Of a stretch of DNA of 34,545 nucleotides, positions 15,905 to 25,186 are shown piece after piece (within the stretch, counting starts at the first letter, position 1; every line of letters begins with the position of its first letter). The stretch comes from [Eubacterium] cellulosolvens LD2006. GTDB taxonomy: Bacteria > Bacillota > Clostridia > Lachnospirales > Lachnospiraceae. Position numbers and translations under genes: made by a program. The notes beneath the pieces were generated by a model that was not told where the DNA came from, did not search any database, and saw nothing but the letters and a program-made list of their open reading frames with translations. The stretch covers positions 1 through 34,545 of the forward strand of contig NZ_JHXY01000027.1 in NCBI RefSeq assembly GCF_000621585.1, given 5' to 3'.

Positions 15905-18900
15905 TTATACCTCTTGTAATTCCTCGCACAATTTACGAATACGCGCAAGGAGACCTCCGATCCCGGCGCCTACCTCTTCCGCGTCTCCCGCCTTTCCTGC
16001 CAGCTCCAGCTTCTCCGCCAGTTCTCCGATACGCTCCGCGCCGATACAGCGGGACATGCTCTTGATGGCGTGTACTTTGACCGTCGTGTCCGCAAGACTA
16101 CCTTCACTCCACAGGTGCTCGATTTCATCTGCCGATGCAGGCGCGTTTTCTGTGTAGATCTGCAGGGTATCCAGATAGTTCTCCACCGTGCCGCAGTACC
16201 GCAGGCCGTCTTCGATCGAGATCTCTTTCAACTGACGCAGCTTCTCCATCGCTCTCTGCTCATCTTCCGGATTTGAAGATGAAATGTCAGCGTCTGCACG
16301 AAGGGCCGTGTTCTCCCCATCCTGACCGCTTCGGTCACTTCCTTCCGGCGATGCTAAACCGGCCGCTTCGTTGATTTTTCCGGTCTCTCCCTCCGTACTA
16401 TGCAGACCCTCTGCCTGCTCTTCGGTGAACGTCCACAGACGGTCGCTTCCCTGCCAGATATGAATATCCGCCGTGCGCTCCGTCATGACATAGTCTTTGT
16501 CCTCGTCGATCATAGCCAATAGAACCTTGGCGATATCCGGATCAAACTGTGTTCCCGCACAGCGCACAATCTCCGCGCGAACATCGGCCTGCTCCCCGGG
16601 TTTCGAATAGGTGCGGGTCGAGGTCATGGCGTCGTAACAGTCCGCCAGGCAGATAATCCGCGCCGCCTCGGGAATATTCTCCCCTTTGAGTCCGTCAGGA
16701 TAACCGGTTCCGTCATAACGCTCATGATGGGAGCGGGCTCCCATCGCCAGTTCCGGCATCTCCGTGATAAAGCTCAGAATCTCACTTCCTGTGACGGTAT
16801 GCCGCTTGATCCTCTCAAATTCCGACTCCGGCAGCTTCGAGGTTTTGTTGATGAGTTCCTCCGGCACACCGATCTTGCCGATATCGTGCAGCAGTCCCAT
16901 CTCGTAGATGCGCTCCTGCTCGGCAGGACTCTTCCCCATGCGTCGGGCGATCTCCGCGGAATACGCGGCAACCCGCTCGGAATGTCCGCTTGTGTAATGA
17001 TCCTTAGCGTCTACCGCCTTGGAAAGCGCCAGCATCATCTCCCTGGTCAGATGCTCCGCCCGGAGCGTCTGATGTCTGACCTCGCTGCGAAGATTCCTCT
17101 GCAGATGATCCAGGGCAATGATCCTCTGGGCACGCTGCAAAAGAACCTCCGGCACAAAGGGCTTCCGTACGAAGTCCGAAGCTCCGCCCCGGAATCCCCG
17201 GATTTCCGCATCCCTGTCACTGGCACCGGTGATAAACATTACGGGAATCTCGCTGGTCTCCGGTCTCTCCCGTAATTTGCGAAGGACATCAAAACCGCTC
17301 ATATCCCCGAGATTGATGTCCAGAAGGATCAGATCCGGTTTCAGTTCTGCCGCCTTCTCCTGCGTCTTTGCGCCGTTGTCACAGGTGGAAACCTGAAAAT
17401 TACCGCCGAGAATTCTCGCAGCAAGCATACAGATCACCGGATCATCGTCCGCAATCAGAATCGTCGCCTTATTGGAAAACCAGGAGGGCGCCGGGACAGC
17501 TGTCTCCTCCAGCGGAGGCTGAAGCTTATCCTGTGGCAGATAACGCATCAGAGTATCTTCCAGCCGCTCCACATCGATGGGCTTGGTCAGATAATCGTCA
17601 AAACCCGCTTCCAGATAATGCTCCCTGGCACCGGAAAGCGCATTGGCCGTCAGACAGATCACGCAGGTCTTCCGATTCGGATTATCATTTTGAGCCCGCA
17701 ATTCCCTCAGAGTCTCGATTCCGTTCTTCTTCGGCATCATGTGATCCAGAAAGATCACGTCGTATTTTTTCTCCCGGGTGAGTGAGAGACATTCGTCGCC
17801 CCCGGAGGCCGTGTCAATCTGCACACAAGTTCGCTTCAGAAGATTCTTGAAGACCTCCAGGTTCATGGCCGTGTCATCTGTCACCAGAATCTCCGCATCC
17901 GGAGCGGTAAATTTCTCCTTGGATTTTTTCCTGCCGGCAATAGCCGCCCGGTAGGACACCTCGTAATCACCGAGAACCTCCCAGCTTACAACCCTCTGCT
18001 TCAGGCGGAAAGAAAACTTCGATCCCTCGCCGTATACACTGAACACCTCCAGTCGACTGCCCATCATCTCCAGCAGACTTCGGGTGATGTTCATCCCAAG
18101 GCCGGTTCCCTCTATGTTCCGGTTCCTCTTCTCTTCGATCCGCTCAAACTCGTGGAACAGCTTCTCCACATCCTCCGGCCGGATGCCGATACCCGTATCC
18201 GTGACGGAAACATTCAGATACACATTCTCCGGTTCGTCCTCAATCCGCTCATAGCCCACATGAAAGGTAATACTTCCCTTCTCCGTGTATTTCACCGCGT
18301 TGGTGAGGATGTTCATGATGATCTGCTTGATGCGCACCTCATCTCCGTAAAGGATCTTCGGCATCGTCTCCACAAAGTCCGGAATCAACAGCAGTCCCTT
18401 GTCCTCCGCCCGGGACTGAATCATATTCACAAGGTCATTGAGGAGTGAGGAGACATCGTAATCCACCGGAAGAATCTCCATTTTTCCGGCCTCGATCTTG
18501 GAAAAATCCAGGATATCGTTGACCAGTCCCAGAAGAGTATTGCCCGCCAGCTTGATCCGGTCGGCATAGGCCTGAATCTCCGGATTTTCACTCTCCCGAA
18601 GAATCATCTCATTCATGCCGAGAACCGCGTTGATTGGCGTACGAATCTCGTGGGACATATTCGCGAGAAAGTGGGACTTTGCCCTGTTCTCATACTCCGC
18701 CTCTTCCTTGGCCTCCTTTGCCGCATTCAGATCCAACAGGACAAAAATATACAGAAGGATGGCCATACCGACAATCGAGATATTTGTCAGCGACAGTCCG
18801 TAGATAAAAAACTGCAGAATGGATACTGCAAGGGGTACAAGGGTAAACAGAAGAAGCGAGATCCGCACGATCCTGCTGAGTTTCTTGCCGTAGCTCTTAA

Positions 18901-19402
18901 TCACAGAGAGCTGCAGAAGAAGCGCCAGAATCGGTATGGCAAAACTGATCACGACACCGTCGGAACGGCTGTAACGATTCGTCGAATCAAAGGTATAATA
19001 GATCCCTGTAAAAAGGTTTGCCACGACAAACAGTTCGCCGATTCCCGCGATGACATAGACCGCCTTCAATCGCTTCGGCGTGGTCGTCAGTCCGCCCTCG
19101 CAGGTCATCAGATCCGACAGATAAAGATTAAACGCAAAGATAATAAAAACCGTCAGAGCAAATACAGAAAAGTTGCAGATCCGGACCATCCACCAGCCCA
19201 GTTCGCTCACATCGCCCCGATAGATGTAGGCATACCGGTCGAAGACCAGCAGTAGCATCGCGCTGATCTCGATCAGAATCAGCGCCGTCTTTCTCTTCCG
19301 GGACAGCGAACCTGTGATGAGCACGAATAACGTGATAATCCCGCAGATGCTGCTCAGCGAAAACATGACATTCAGTTGGGCCGATCTCAAAAATTCAAAC
19401 AT
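15905..19402 (-). CDS. Hybrid histidine kinase fused to two receivers, HD-GYP phosphodiesterase and HPt
   Basis: A 1165-residue multidomain sensor (numbers from the 19402 start). About seven membrane helices fill residues ~10-222. HisKA has His251 in SHEIRTPINAVLG; HATPase_c shows NILTNAVKYT, DTGIGI and GTGLGM. Receiver 1 has ILVTDDTAMNL and IFLDHMMPKKNG; receiver 2 has ILIADDDPV, ILLDINLGDMSG and FVRKPF. A complete HD-GYP domain follows (DAKDHYTSGHSERVA, LLHDIGKIGVP, SHHERYDGTGYP), the signature of c-di-GMP phosphodiesterases. The protein ends in an HPt domain with KVHAIKSMSRCIG (His near 1111). The ATG at 19402 has GGAG eight bases upstream; the ATG at 19459 is an alternative with a poorly spaced site. 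It is the first gene of the sensory cluster, with a candidate promoter at 19541-19569. Confidence 0.93.
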   Translation of the reverse strand: MFEFLRSAQLNVMFSLSSICGIITLFVLITGSLSRKRKTALILIEISAMLLLVFDRYAYIYRGDVSELGWWMVRICNFSVFALTVFIIFAFNLYLSDLMTCEGGLTTTPKRLKAVYVIAGIGELFVVANLFTGIYYTFDSTNRYSRSDGVVISFAIPILALLLQLSVIKSYGKKLSRIVRISLLLFTLVPLAVSILQFFIYGLSLTNISIVGMAILLYIFVLLDLNAAKEAKEEAEYENRAKSHFLANMSHEIRTPINAVLGMNEMILRESENPEIQAYADRIKLAGNTLLGLVNDILDFSKIEAGKMEILPVDYDVSSLLNDLVNMIQSRAEDKGLLLIPDFVETMPKILYGDEVRIKQIIMNILTNAVKYTEKGSITFHVGYERIEDEPENVYLNVSVTDTGIGIRPEDVEKLFHEFERIEEKRNRNIEGTGLGMNITRSLLEMMGSRLEVFSVYGEGSKFSFRLKQRVVSWEVLGDYEVSYRAAIAGRKKSKEKFTAPDAEILVTDDTAMNLEVFKNLLKRTCVQIDTASGGDECLSLTREKKYDVIFLDHMMPKKNGIETLRELRAQNDNPNRKTCVICLTANALSGAREHYLEAGFDDYLTKPIDVERLEDTLMRYLPQDKLQPPLEETAVPAPSWFSNKATILIADDDPVICMLAARILGGNFQVSTCDNGAKTQEKAAELKPDLILLDINLGDMSGFDVLRKLRERPETSEIPVMFITGASDRDAEIRGFRGGASDFVRKPFVPEVLLQRAQRIIALDHLQRNLRSEVRHQTLRAEHLTREMMLALSKAVDAKDHYTSGHSERVAAYSAEIARRMGKSPAEQERIYEMGLLHDIGKIGVPEELINKTSKLPESEFERIKRHTVTGSEILSFITEMPELAMGARSHHERYDGTGYPDGLKGENIPEAARIICLADCYDAMTSTRTYSKPGEQADVRAEIVRCAGTQFDPDIAKVLLAMIDEDKDYVMTERTADIHIWQGSDRLWTFTEEQAEGLHSTEGETGKINEAAGLASPEGSDRSGQDGENTALRADADISSSNPEDEQRAMEKLRQLKEISIEDGLRYCGTVENYLDTLQIYTENAPASADEIEHLWSEGSLADTTVKVHAIKSMSRCIGAERIGELAEKLELAGKAGDAEEVGAGIGGLLARIRKLCEELQEV

Positions 19403-19540
19403 TTTCCGTTCTCCGTCCGACAGATCTTTCTCGCTTCCTATGACATAAAACGCAGACATCCTTTTCTGCTCTTTCCCTTACACTCTCATGTAAATATATT
19501 CTTAATTCCACATCCAGATACTTAAAGTATACCAACCTTA

Positions 19541-19569
19541 ATTATACGTCAGATTGGTCGGAATAGCAA
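19541..19569 (-). promoter_or_regulatory. Candidate promoter of the kinase cluster
   Basis: On the minus strand TTGCTA (19564-19569) and TATAAT (19541-19546) are separated by 17 bases, about 140 bases ahead of the first kinase start. The -10 is perfect and the -35 moderate. A dyad AAGTGA-N7-TCACTT at 19581-19599 lies just upstream, between this promoter and the divergent membrane gene, and could be a shared operator. Confidence 0.55.
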
Positions 19570-19648
19570 ACGCACACAGAAAGTGATATACTTTCACTTG
19601 ATGTTTTGATTTTTATAGAATGTTATCTTTTTTCGAGGGGGAATTCTT

Positions 19649-21178
19649 ATGAAAATTGAACGAAGATGGTTATTCACTGTAAGCATGTTTTACATCTATC
19701 TGCCAATATTCCTTTTTATTCTTGGATGGACGCGACTGATCATTGCAGTTCCGACAATTCTTGTTTGTCTGTTCTGCTTCTATCGTCTATTTAAGGAACA
19801 AAACACTTCCCGTGAAGGTATATCGGTGAAATTTCTGGTTCTTCTCATTACAGCCGTCCTTTTTATTCTGACCGGATATTATGCCGGCTACGGCCGTTTC
19901 ATCAACCAGCCTGCCGACTGGGCAAAACATAATGCGATTCTCTATGATCTTACCGAAAGAAACTGGCCTGTCTTATATTCAAACAAAGGCGAACACTCCA
20001 TGCTGACCTACTACATAGGACAATACATTCTTCCGTCACTTGCGGGAAAAATCTTTCACTCCACGAAGGTAGCCGAAATTGCGCTCTATATCTGGAATGT
20101 TGTTGGGATTGTTCTTGTATATCTGAATGTTTTGCTCTATACCGGGGCAACCAAAGTTCTCAAACAATTGGCATATGCCGCAATCCTCCCCATTTTCTCG
20201 CTTCCTCTGTGGCTATCCGAGATCGCGCTGAAACTGTTGACCGGATATAACAGTGCCGGTGACGGCCAGTGGTTCTTTTGCTCCGACGGAATTCAACTCC
20301 AATACAGCAATAACTACACGTTGCTCAAATGGGTCTTCCCACAGACAATCCCGATCTGGTTACTGGTCATCGTTTTTCTGCTGAACAAAGAAAAAATAAA
20401 ATACTACGTGTTCCTGCTCTCGCCATCCCTTCTTTTCGGCACGCTGACCTTTATCGGAATTTTTCCTATGGCTGCGGTCGGTGCCATAAAGCCTCTGTTT
20501 ACCAGAAGCGATGAACGAACAGCAAGCCGGGTGAAGACATGGCTGAAACAGATAATCAGCCCCGAAAATGTGACGGTATTTATCTCCTTTGGAATGCTCA
20601 TAGTTCTCTATCTCTTCGGAAATGTAACCGGCGAAAAACCGTCCTCCCTCGGTCTGCATATCATGCCTTACACCGCGAAATCCTTTGCTCTGTACATCAT
20701 CTTTACTGCGGTTCTGACCCTGCCTTACGCGCTGATTCTGTTTCGCAGACATCGAAGAGATTGGACATTTTATGTCAGTGTTGCGACGCTTCTTGTGCTC
20801 CCGCTGTTCAAGATGGGACTGTACAATGATCTCACAATGAGGGCGTCCATCCCTGCTCTGTTTCTTCTGATGATCTACATCATCGATGATTTTTTCATAA
20901 GGTTAGAAAGTCTGCACAGCCATAAAACCCTTATCGATTCAACCGCCCTCCTGCTGACCCTCTGCCTGCTAGTAATCGGAGCGAGATATCCATTGGCGGA
21001 AATGTTGTGGATCGCGCGGTCAGATGATTATTCCGCATTGGGAAGCGGTAACGAATGGACTACATTGGAGGGATTCGCAAACCGATCGCTGGATAACGTT
21101 GATGAGGATGTGAAATTTAATTATTATACCTACGATATCGATAACACTTTCTTCTACAAATACATCACAAAAAAATAA
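19649..21178 (+). CDS. Polytopic membrane protein, GT-C glycosyltransferase-like
   Basis: A 509-residue protein with roughly ten to twelve hydrophobic helices. After helix 3 an extracytoplasmic loop reads FINQPADWAKHNAILYDLTE followed by RNWPVLY, which resembles the acidic first loop of GT-C membrane glycosyltransferases where lipid-linked sugar donors bind. The C-terminal tail (residues ~455-509, ending FFYKYITKK) is soluble. Family assignment rests on topology and this loop only, so transfer of a sugar to a wall polymer or lipid is a guess. The start follows GAGGGGG at good spacing. It is AT-richer than its neighbours and stands alone: the kinase cluster diverges from it and the NAD synthetase downstream has its own ribosome site. 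Confidence 0.6.
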   Translation: MKIERRWLFTVSMFYIYLPIFLFILGWTRLIIAVPTILVCLFCFYRLFKEQNTSREGISVKFLVLLITAVLFILTGYYAGYGRFINQPADWAKHNAILYDLTERNWPVLYSNKGEHSMLTYYIGQYILPSLAGKIFHSTKVAEIALYIWNVVGIVLVYLNVLLYTGATKVLKQLAYAAILPIFSLPLWLSEIALKLLTGYNSAGDGQWFFCSDGIQLQYSNNYTLLKWVFPQTIPIWLLVIVFLLNKEKIKYYVFLLSPSLLFGTLTFIGIFPMAAVGAIKPLFTRSDERTASRVKTWLKQIISPENVTVFISFGMLIVLYLFGNVTGEKPSSLGLHIMPYTAKSFALYIIFTAVLTLPYALILFRRHRRDWTFYVSVATLLVLPLFKMGLYNDLTMRASIPALFLLMIYIIDDFFIRLESLHSHKTLIDSTALLLTLCLLVIGARYPLAEMLWIARSDDYSALGSGNEWTTLEGFANRSLDNVDEDVKFNYYTYDIDNTFFYKYITKK

Positions 21179-21216
21179 ACAGGTATACCGGAATTTCCAT
21201 AACACAAAACGATCCG

Positions 21217-21239
21217 GGGGCTGTAATCCTTTGAGCCCC
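21217..21239 (+). other. Hairpin before the NAD synthetase gene
   Basis: GGGGCT (21217-21222) pairs with AGCCCC (21234-21239). There is no T-tract after it, and the NAD synthetase ribosome site starts about nine bases later. It could be a weak terminator of the membrane gene or a leader structure. Confidence 0.35.
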
Positions 21240-21262
21240 GACCAATTAAGGAGGTATGAATC

Positions 21263-23209
21263 TTGATCAACCACATCATCCAGGTCGCCGCCGTCGTGCC
21301 GGAACTGCGGGTAGGCGATGTAACATATAACGCAAATCAGATGCTTTCCCTGATTCGTAATCTCGACGACTGCGGAGTCATAGTATTTCCCGAGCTGTCT
21401 CTGACCGGCTATACCTGCCAGGATCTGTTCCTCAGTGATCTTCTGTTGGAAAAATCGATCGCCGCCCTCTTCGATCTGGCAAAGGCGACGGAAGGAACCG
21501 GAAATACAGTCGCCGTGGGTGTTCCGGTCGCTTACGGAAATCATATTTACAACTGCGCAGCCATCCTCTCCGAAGGCTGTGTCAAGGCACTGATCCCCAA
21601 GACCTATCTGCCGAATTACTCCGAGTTCTATGAGGGACGCTGGTTTGCCTCGGGAAAAGAAATCAAGGACGCTTCCATCCTTCTGTTCGGACAGGAAATT
21701 CCCTTCGGAACCGATCTGCTTCTCGAAGATCCGGTATCGAAAGCTGTTCTCGGCGCCGAGATCTGCGAAGATCTGTGGATCCCCGACAAACCGAGTACCC
21801 ACGCCTGCCTTGCCGGAGCCAACATCATCGCAAATCTCTCCGCCTCAGATGAGCTGATCGGAAAAGAGGATTACCGCCGGCAGCTGGTATCTCAGCAGAG
21901 CGGTGCCTGCTACTGCGCCTATATCTATGTGTCCTCCGGAACCGGCGAGAGCAGCACCGACATGGTTTTTTCCGGGCACACCATCCTCGCGAAGAGCGGA
22001 ACCGTGATCGGCGAGTCTATTTTTCCAAAGTATCCCCATGTGGAAAAAGCCCTGATCGATATCGGAAGCATTCTTCATGACAGAAGGCGGCAGAACACCT
22101 TCGAAAATACAGCGGTACAGGCATACCGAAGAATCCGGGTGAAGATGCACGCGACCGGTCCCGCCACATGCGGAATCGCGGAACTGGCGGAAATCCTGAA
22201 ACGATACGATTATCCCATCGCGAAAAATCCCTTTGTTCCCGCGAATAATACCGTCCGGGATCAGAGATGCCGGCGAATCCTCCAGATTCAGTCCAACGCT
22301 CTGGCCACCAGAGTCCGGGCGACAGGCATCCGGAATCTCGTGATCGGCGTCTCGGGCGGTCTGGATTCCACCCTCGCCCTTCTCGTGTGCGCCGAGGCAA
22401 AAAAGATTGTCCCGGAGATCCGGATCCTTGCCTACACCATGCCGAAGCGCGGCAACACCTCGGCTCTTACCTACGACAATGCCCACCGCCTGATGGAACT
22501 GCTGGCGGATGAAATCAACGAAATCCCCATTGAAGACGGCGTCGCGCTTCACCTGAAATCCCTCGGCCACGACCGGAACTACCAGGGCGAAGGAGATGTC
22601 ACCTACGAGAATGCCCAGGCACGAATGCGCACCTACATCCTAATGGACGCCGCCAATATGAAAAACGGCCTTGTGGTCGGAACCGGAGACCTCTCCGAGC
22701 TCGCCCTCGGCTGGTGTACCTACAACGGAGATCACATGTCCATGTACGCCGTCAACGCTTCCGTTCCGAAGACACTGGTGCGGTTCATCTGCAGCACTTA
22801 TGCGGAAATGTGCGGAAACGAAGCGCTCAGAGAAGTGCTTCTCTCCATCTGCGATACGCCGATTACACCGGAATTGACGCCGAATCAGGATGGCCGGATC
22901 GCCCAGATGACCGAGGAAAAAATCGGCAAATATGACCTCAACGACTTTTTCCTGTATTACACCCTGCGCTATGGCTTCGAACCTTCCCGCTCCGTGGCCT
23001 ACGCCCTGAAAGCCTACCCGGAGCTTGCTTATGACGACGCCGTCACCGTCGCGAAAAACTTCTTCCGACGCTTCTTCTCACAGCAGTTCAAACGAAGCTG
23101 CCTTCCGGACGGCCCGAAAGTGGGCTCCGTCACCCTGTCACCGCGGGGAGACTGGCGCATGCCAAGCGACGCCTCCGTGGCGATGTGGATGGAAGACCTC
23201 GAGCGGTAA
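21263..23209 (+). CDS. nadE: Glutamine-dependent NAD+ synthetase
   Basis: A 648-residue two-domain enzyme that amidates nicotinic acid adenine dinucleotide to NAD+, the last step of NAD synthesis, using ammonia freed from glutamine. The N-terminal nitrilase-type glutaminase has Glu44 (FPELSLTGY), Lys113 (LIPKTYLPNY) and Cys168 (GAEICEDLW), with the same spacings as the E52-K121-C176 triad known from Mycobacterium. The C-terminal synthetase has the ATP-pyrophosphatase loop GVSGGLDSTLAL and the GTGDLSELALGWCTYNGDH region. The start is a TTG at 21263, eight bases after AAGGAGG; a nearer ATG at 21256 is in another frame. The length agrees with the long bacterial form. It appears to be transcribed alone. 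Confidence 0.96.
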   Translation: MINHIIQVAAVVPELRVGDVTYNANQMLSLIRNLDDCGVIVFPELSLTGYTCQDLFLSDLLLEKSIAALFDLAKATEGTGNTVAVGVPVAYGNHIYNCAAILSEGCVKALIPKTYLPNYSEFYEGRWFASGKEIKDASILLFGQEIPFGTDLLLEDPVSKAVLGAEICEDLWIPDKPSTHACLAGANIIANLSASDELIGKEDYRRQLVSQQSGACYCAYIYVSSGTGESSTDMVFSGHTILAKSGTVIGESIFPKYPHVEKALIDIGSILHDRRRQNTFENTAVQAYRRIRVKMHATGPATCGIAELAEILKRYDYPIAKNPFVPANNTVRDQRCRRILQIQSNALATRVRATGIRNLVIGVSGGLDSTLALLVCAEAKKIVPEIRILAYTMPKRGNTSALTYDNAHRLMELLADEINEIPIEDGVALHLKSLGHDRNYQGEGDVTYENAQARMRTYILMDAANMKNGLVVGTGDLSELALGWCTYNGDHMSMYAVNASVPKTLVRFICSTYAEMCGNEALREVLLSICDTPITPELTPNQDGRIAQMTEEKIGKYDLNDFFLYYTLRYGFEPSRSVAYALKAYPELAYDDAVTVAKNFFRRFFSQQFKRSCLPDGPKVGSVTLSPRGDWRMPSDASVAMWMEDLER

Positions 23210-23340
23210 TTGCGTATCGATGCGCCACCCAGAAGTTGTAATCCGATGATCGACGGCTGCATGCACTGCATCACAAGAAAATCCTAATAAATAAGATTTG
23301 CACTTGTTTTTTTACCATCCATCCCAAAGAATTCTTCTTG

Positions 23341-24450
23341 CTACCACGTATACTCCCACTCACGAAAGCCTGCAGATTTTGCCGACTGATAAACCGGAAG
23401 AACAATTTCCGACAGCCTGCTTTCAAATTCTCCTCTGGACAGATTCGGTGCATATAACCTTCCTTCCACCGTTTGTGAATTCAGATGCTTCCGCTTCACT
23501 TTATTGAATTCCCTGTGAATCCCCTCGTGTTTCCACATCAACTGATAGGACAGGTATTCAAGATCCGACAGCTTCTTAAAGTACACATCCCACTTCGGCA
23601 GGTGATTACTCTTCGCAGAATTGATACTCTTTGTTGTCGGATGAAGATTCCAGATTTCATCATTGGCAACATAAGACCACGGCACAAAATGATCAATAGA
23701 AATATCCGTTTCCGTTAATGCTCCGTTTCCGTAAATTTCTACGACAGGCTGAACGGTCATGATCATTTTCCAATACTTCTGGATATCAACCAGCTTCCGT
23801 TCCTGCGGAGGATACAGTTTGTCGATCACACCCGGAACGTTCGGATTTCTTCGCTGAAGATATTCCACAAGATTGTATTTCAGCCATCCTTTGATAATGA
23901 TCTGATTGCGGACAATGTACTCACTCCACTTTTCATCGAAATGAATTCTTGTGTTGAGTCCGTCAAGCAGATCGAATTTGTAGATCAATCGACAATACGC
24001 ATTGATTCGTTCAATCAGCAGCTTCTTGCCACCTTTCCAATCAGCCGTCGAAAAATCCAGAAAGGGAGCTTGCAGACGATACGGTACATTTTCCGTGAGC
24101 GTCCGTTTATATCGCAATACTTCGGGATCCTGACAATTCCGAATGTACTCCAGTAACACCGTCTTATCCTCCGATGGCCTGAAACCGGAGATTTCCACCA
24201 GACGATCAACCGCAAACTCCAGATTATCCCTCGGCCCAAGATTCAGGTGATATTCCGCCACCATATACCAGGCATCCGTGATCATCTCATCGATAATCTC
24301 CTCGTAGGTGGCAGATGTTCGACCGGCAAGAATCTTCTCTATAATCACCTGGAACCAGAACATCTTGTAACACTCACTGGTATTATCGAAGAGATGCCCA
24401 AAATATTTAATTTTCAACTCATCTGATTCCGGTAGAATAAGATTCATCAT
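23341..24450 (-). CDS. HNH endonuclease domain protein
   Basis: A 369-residue protein with a C-terminal HNH nuclease core: ISIDHFVPWSYV (the DH pair), NLHPTTKSINSAKSNHLP (central Asn and following His/Lys). Residues 1-~230 are mostly helical, with no motif I can name. Proteins of this shape occur singly in variable genome regions and are often suspected of acting in defence or DNA processing; that is family-level inference. Two adjacent ATGs (24450 and 24447) follow GGAGG, the second at better spacing. The gene starts 25 bases after the TIGR04076 gene and is probably co-transcribed with it. Its AT content is higher than that of the NAD synthetase next to it, in keeping with an accessory island. 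Confidence 0.8.
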   Translation of the reverse strand: MMNLILPESDELKIKYFGHLFDNTSECYKMFWFQVIIEKILAGRTSATYEEIIDEMITDAWYMVAEYHLNLGPRDNLEFAVDRLVEISGFRPSEDKTVLLEYIRNCQDPEVLRYKRTLTENVPYRLQAPFLDFSTADWKGGKKLLIERINAYCRLIYKFDLLDGLNTRIHFDEKWSEYIVRNQIIIKGWLKYNLVEYLQRRNPNVPGVIDKLYPPQERKLVDIQKYWKMIMTVQPVVEIYGNGALTETDISIDHFVPWSYVANDEIWNLHPTTKSINSAKSNHLPKWDVYFKKLSDLEYLSYQLMWKHEGIHREFNKVKRKHLNSQTVEGRLYAPNLSRGEFESRLSEIVLPVYQSAKSAGFREWEYTW

Positions 24451-24475
24451 TTACCTCCGTCGAACTATATCCCGC

Positions 24476-24793
24476 TCACGCGTCAGCGTCCTCTTCCATC
24501 GTCTCCAGTAAAAAACTCACCGGACGGAAACCATCATTGCAGGAAATCATCGCAGATTTCGGATTCTTCATCCAACCATCGTAAAAATTCTCGCCGCCGT
24601 GTGCCAATGTCATGACGAAAGGTGAAACAGTGTCCCATGCACTGAGGCAGAAATCCTCCGGCCGCTCCCAGCCGTTGCAAATGAATGTCTGCTCCAACTG
24701 CATAGAACAGGCATGCTCTATGGGGTTTTCGTATTGCTGCATCAGATCGTCATAGCGGGCGATTTTTTTGACTGTTATCCTTACCTTCTTCAT
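24476..24793 (-). CDS. TIGR04076 family protein
   Basis: A 105-residue protein of the TIGR04076 family, whose function is unknown. Recognisable features are the start MKKVRITVKKI, the cysteine in EHACSM, the stretch FICNGWERPEDFCLSAWDTV, the block PFVMTLAHGG and the near-C-terminal NDGFRPVSFLLE. The conserved cysteines suggest a redox or metal-related role, but this is only inference. It is soluble with no signal peptide. The ATG at 24793 follows AAGGTGA at normal spacing. It is first in a two-gene unit with the HNH protein. Confidence 0.85.
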   Translation of the reverse strand: MKKVRITVKKIARYDDLMQQYENPIEHACSMQLEQTFICNGWERPEDFCLSAWDTVSPFVMTLAHGGENFYDGWMKNPKSAMISCNDGFRPVSFLLETMEEDADA

Positions 24794-24869
24794 ACGCTTT
24801 CACCTTCGAGAGCTCATGTCGAACAATTGTATTTAATTGCTTAGAGCTACAAATACAATGCCTTTATGT

Positions 24870-24958
24870 CTATTTTTTATATTTACCACTGATTTCTTCA
24901 ATTAAATAGTTCTTGGCTATTTTTGCCTCAGCTAAAGTTGGTTGACTACCGATATTAA
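24870..24958 (-). other. Coding-like remnant after the small-protein gene
   Basis: The frame reading INIGSQPTLAEAKIAKNY up to a TAG at 24870-24872 looks like the C-terminus of a protein but has no start; upstream it runs into the 74-residue gene in another frame. It may be the tail of a gene cut by the rearrangement that placed the DUF3990 operon here. The rest of 24794-24958 is AT-rich and should hold the promoter of the TIGR04076 gene, but no box was convincing. Confidence 0.2.
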
Positions 24959-25183
24959 TTACGCAAACAGTTCCGGTTCCGTTTCCTTGAGAATCGTTGC
25001 AAGGACTTTGAAGTCCAGATACTGAATCCCTTCTTTTCCTAAATGAATCTTGTCTGCCAACTTGCTTCTGTAGTATATCTCCATTGCTTTTTCCAACGGA
25101 ATGGCGTTGTCTTCCGCAAGATATGATATTATTTTTTCTTCCAGCTTTTCCTGATACACCTGCTCAAGTATTTTTTCTTCCAT
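24959..25183 (-). CDS. Small protein of the DUF3990 operon
   Basis: A 74-residue acidic, helical protein (EKLEEKIISYLAEDN, PLEKAMEIYYRSKLADKIHL) with no domain I can name. It starts three bases after the DUF3990 stop, so its translation is coupled to it. The pattern of short helices with LADKI and the C-terminal LDFKVLATILKE resembles other small proteins seen beside DUF3791/DUF3990 genes. An antitoxin or adaptor role is possible by position only. It has no signal peptide or membrane segment. Confidence 0.65.
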   Translation of the reverse strand: MEEKILEQVYQEKLEEKIISYLAEDNAIPLEKAMEIYYRSKLADKIHLGKEGIQYLDFKVLATILKETEPELFA

Positions 25184-25186
25184 AGA

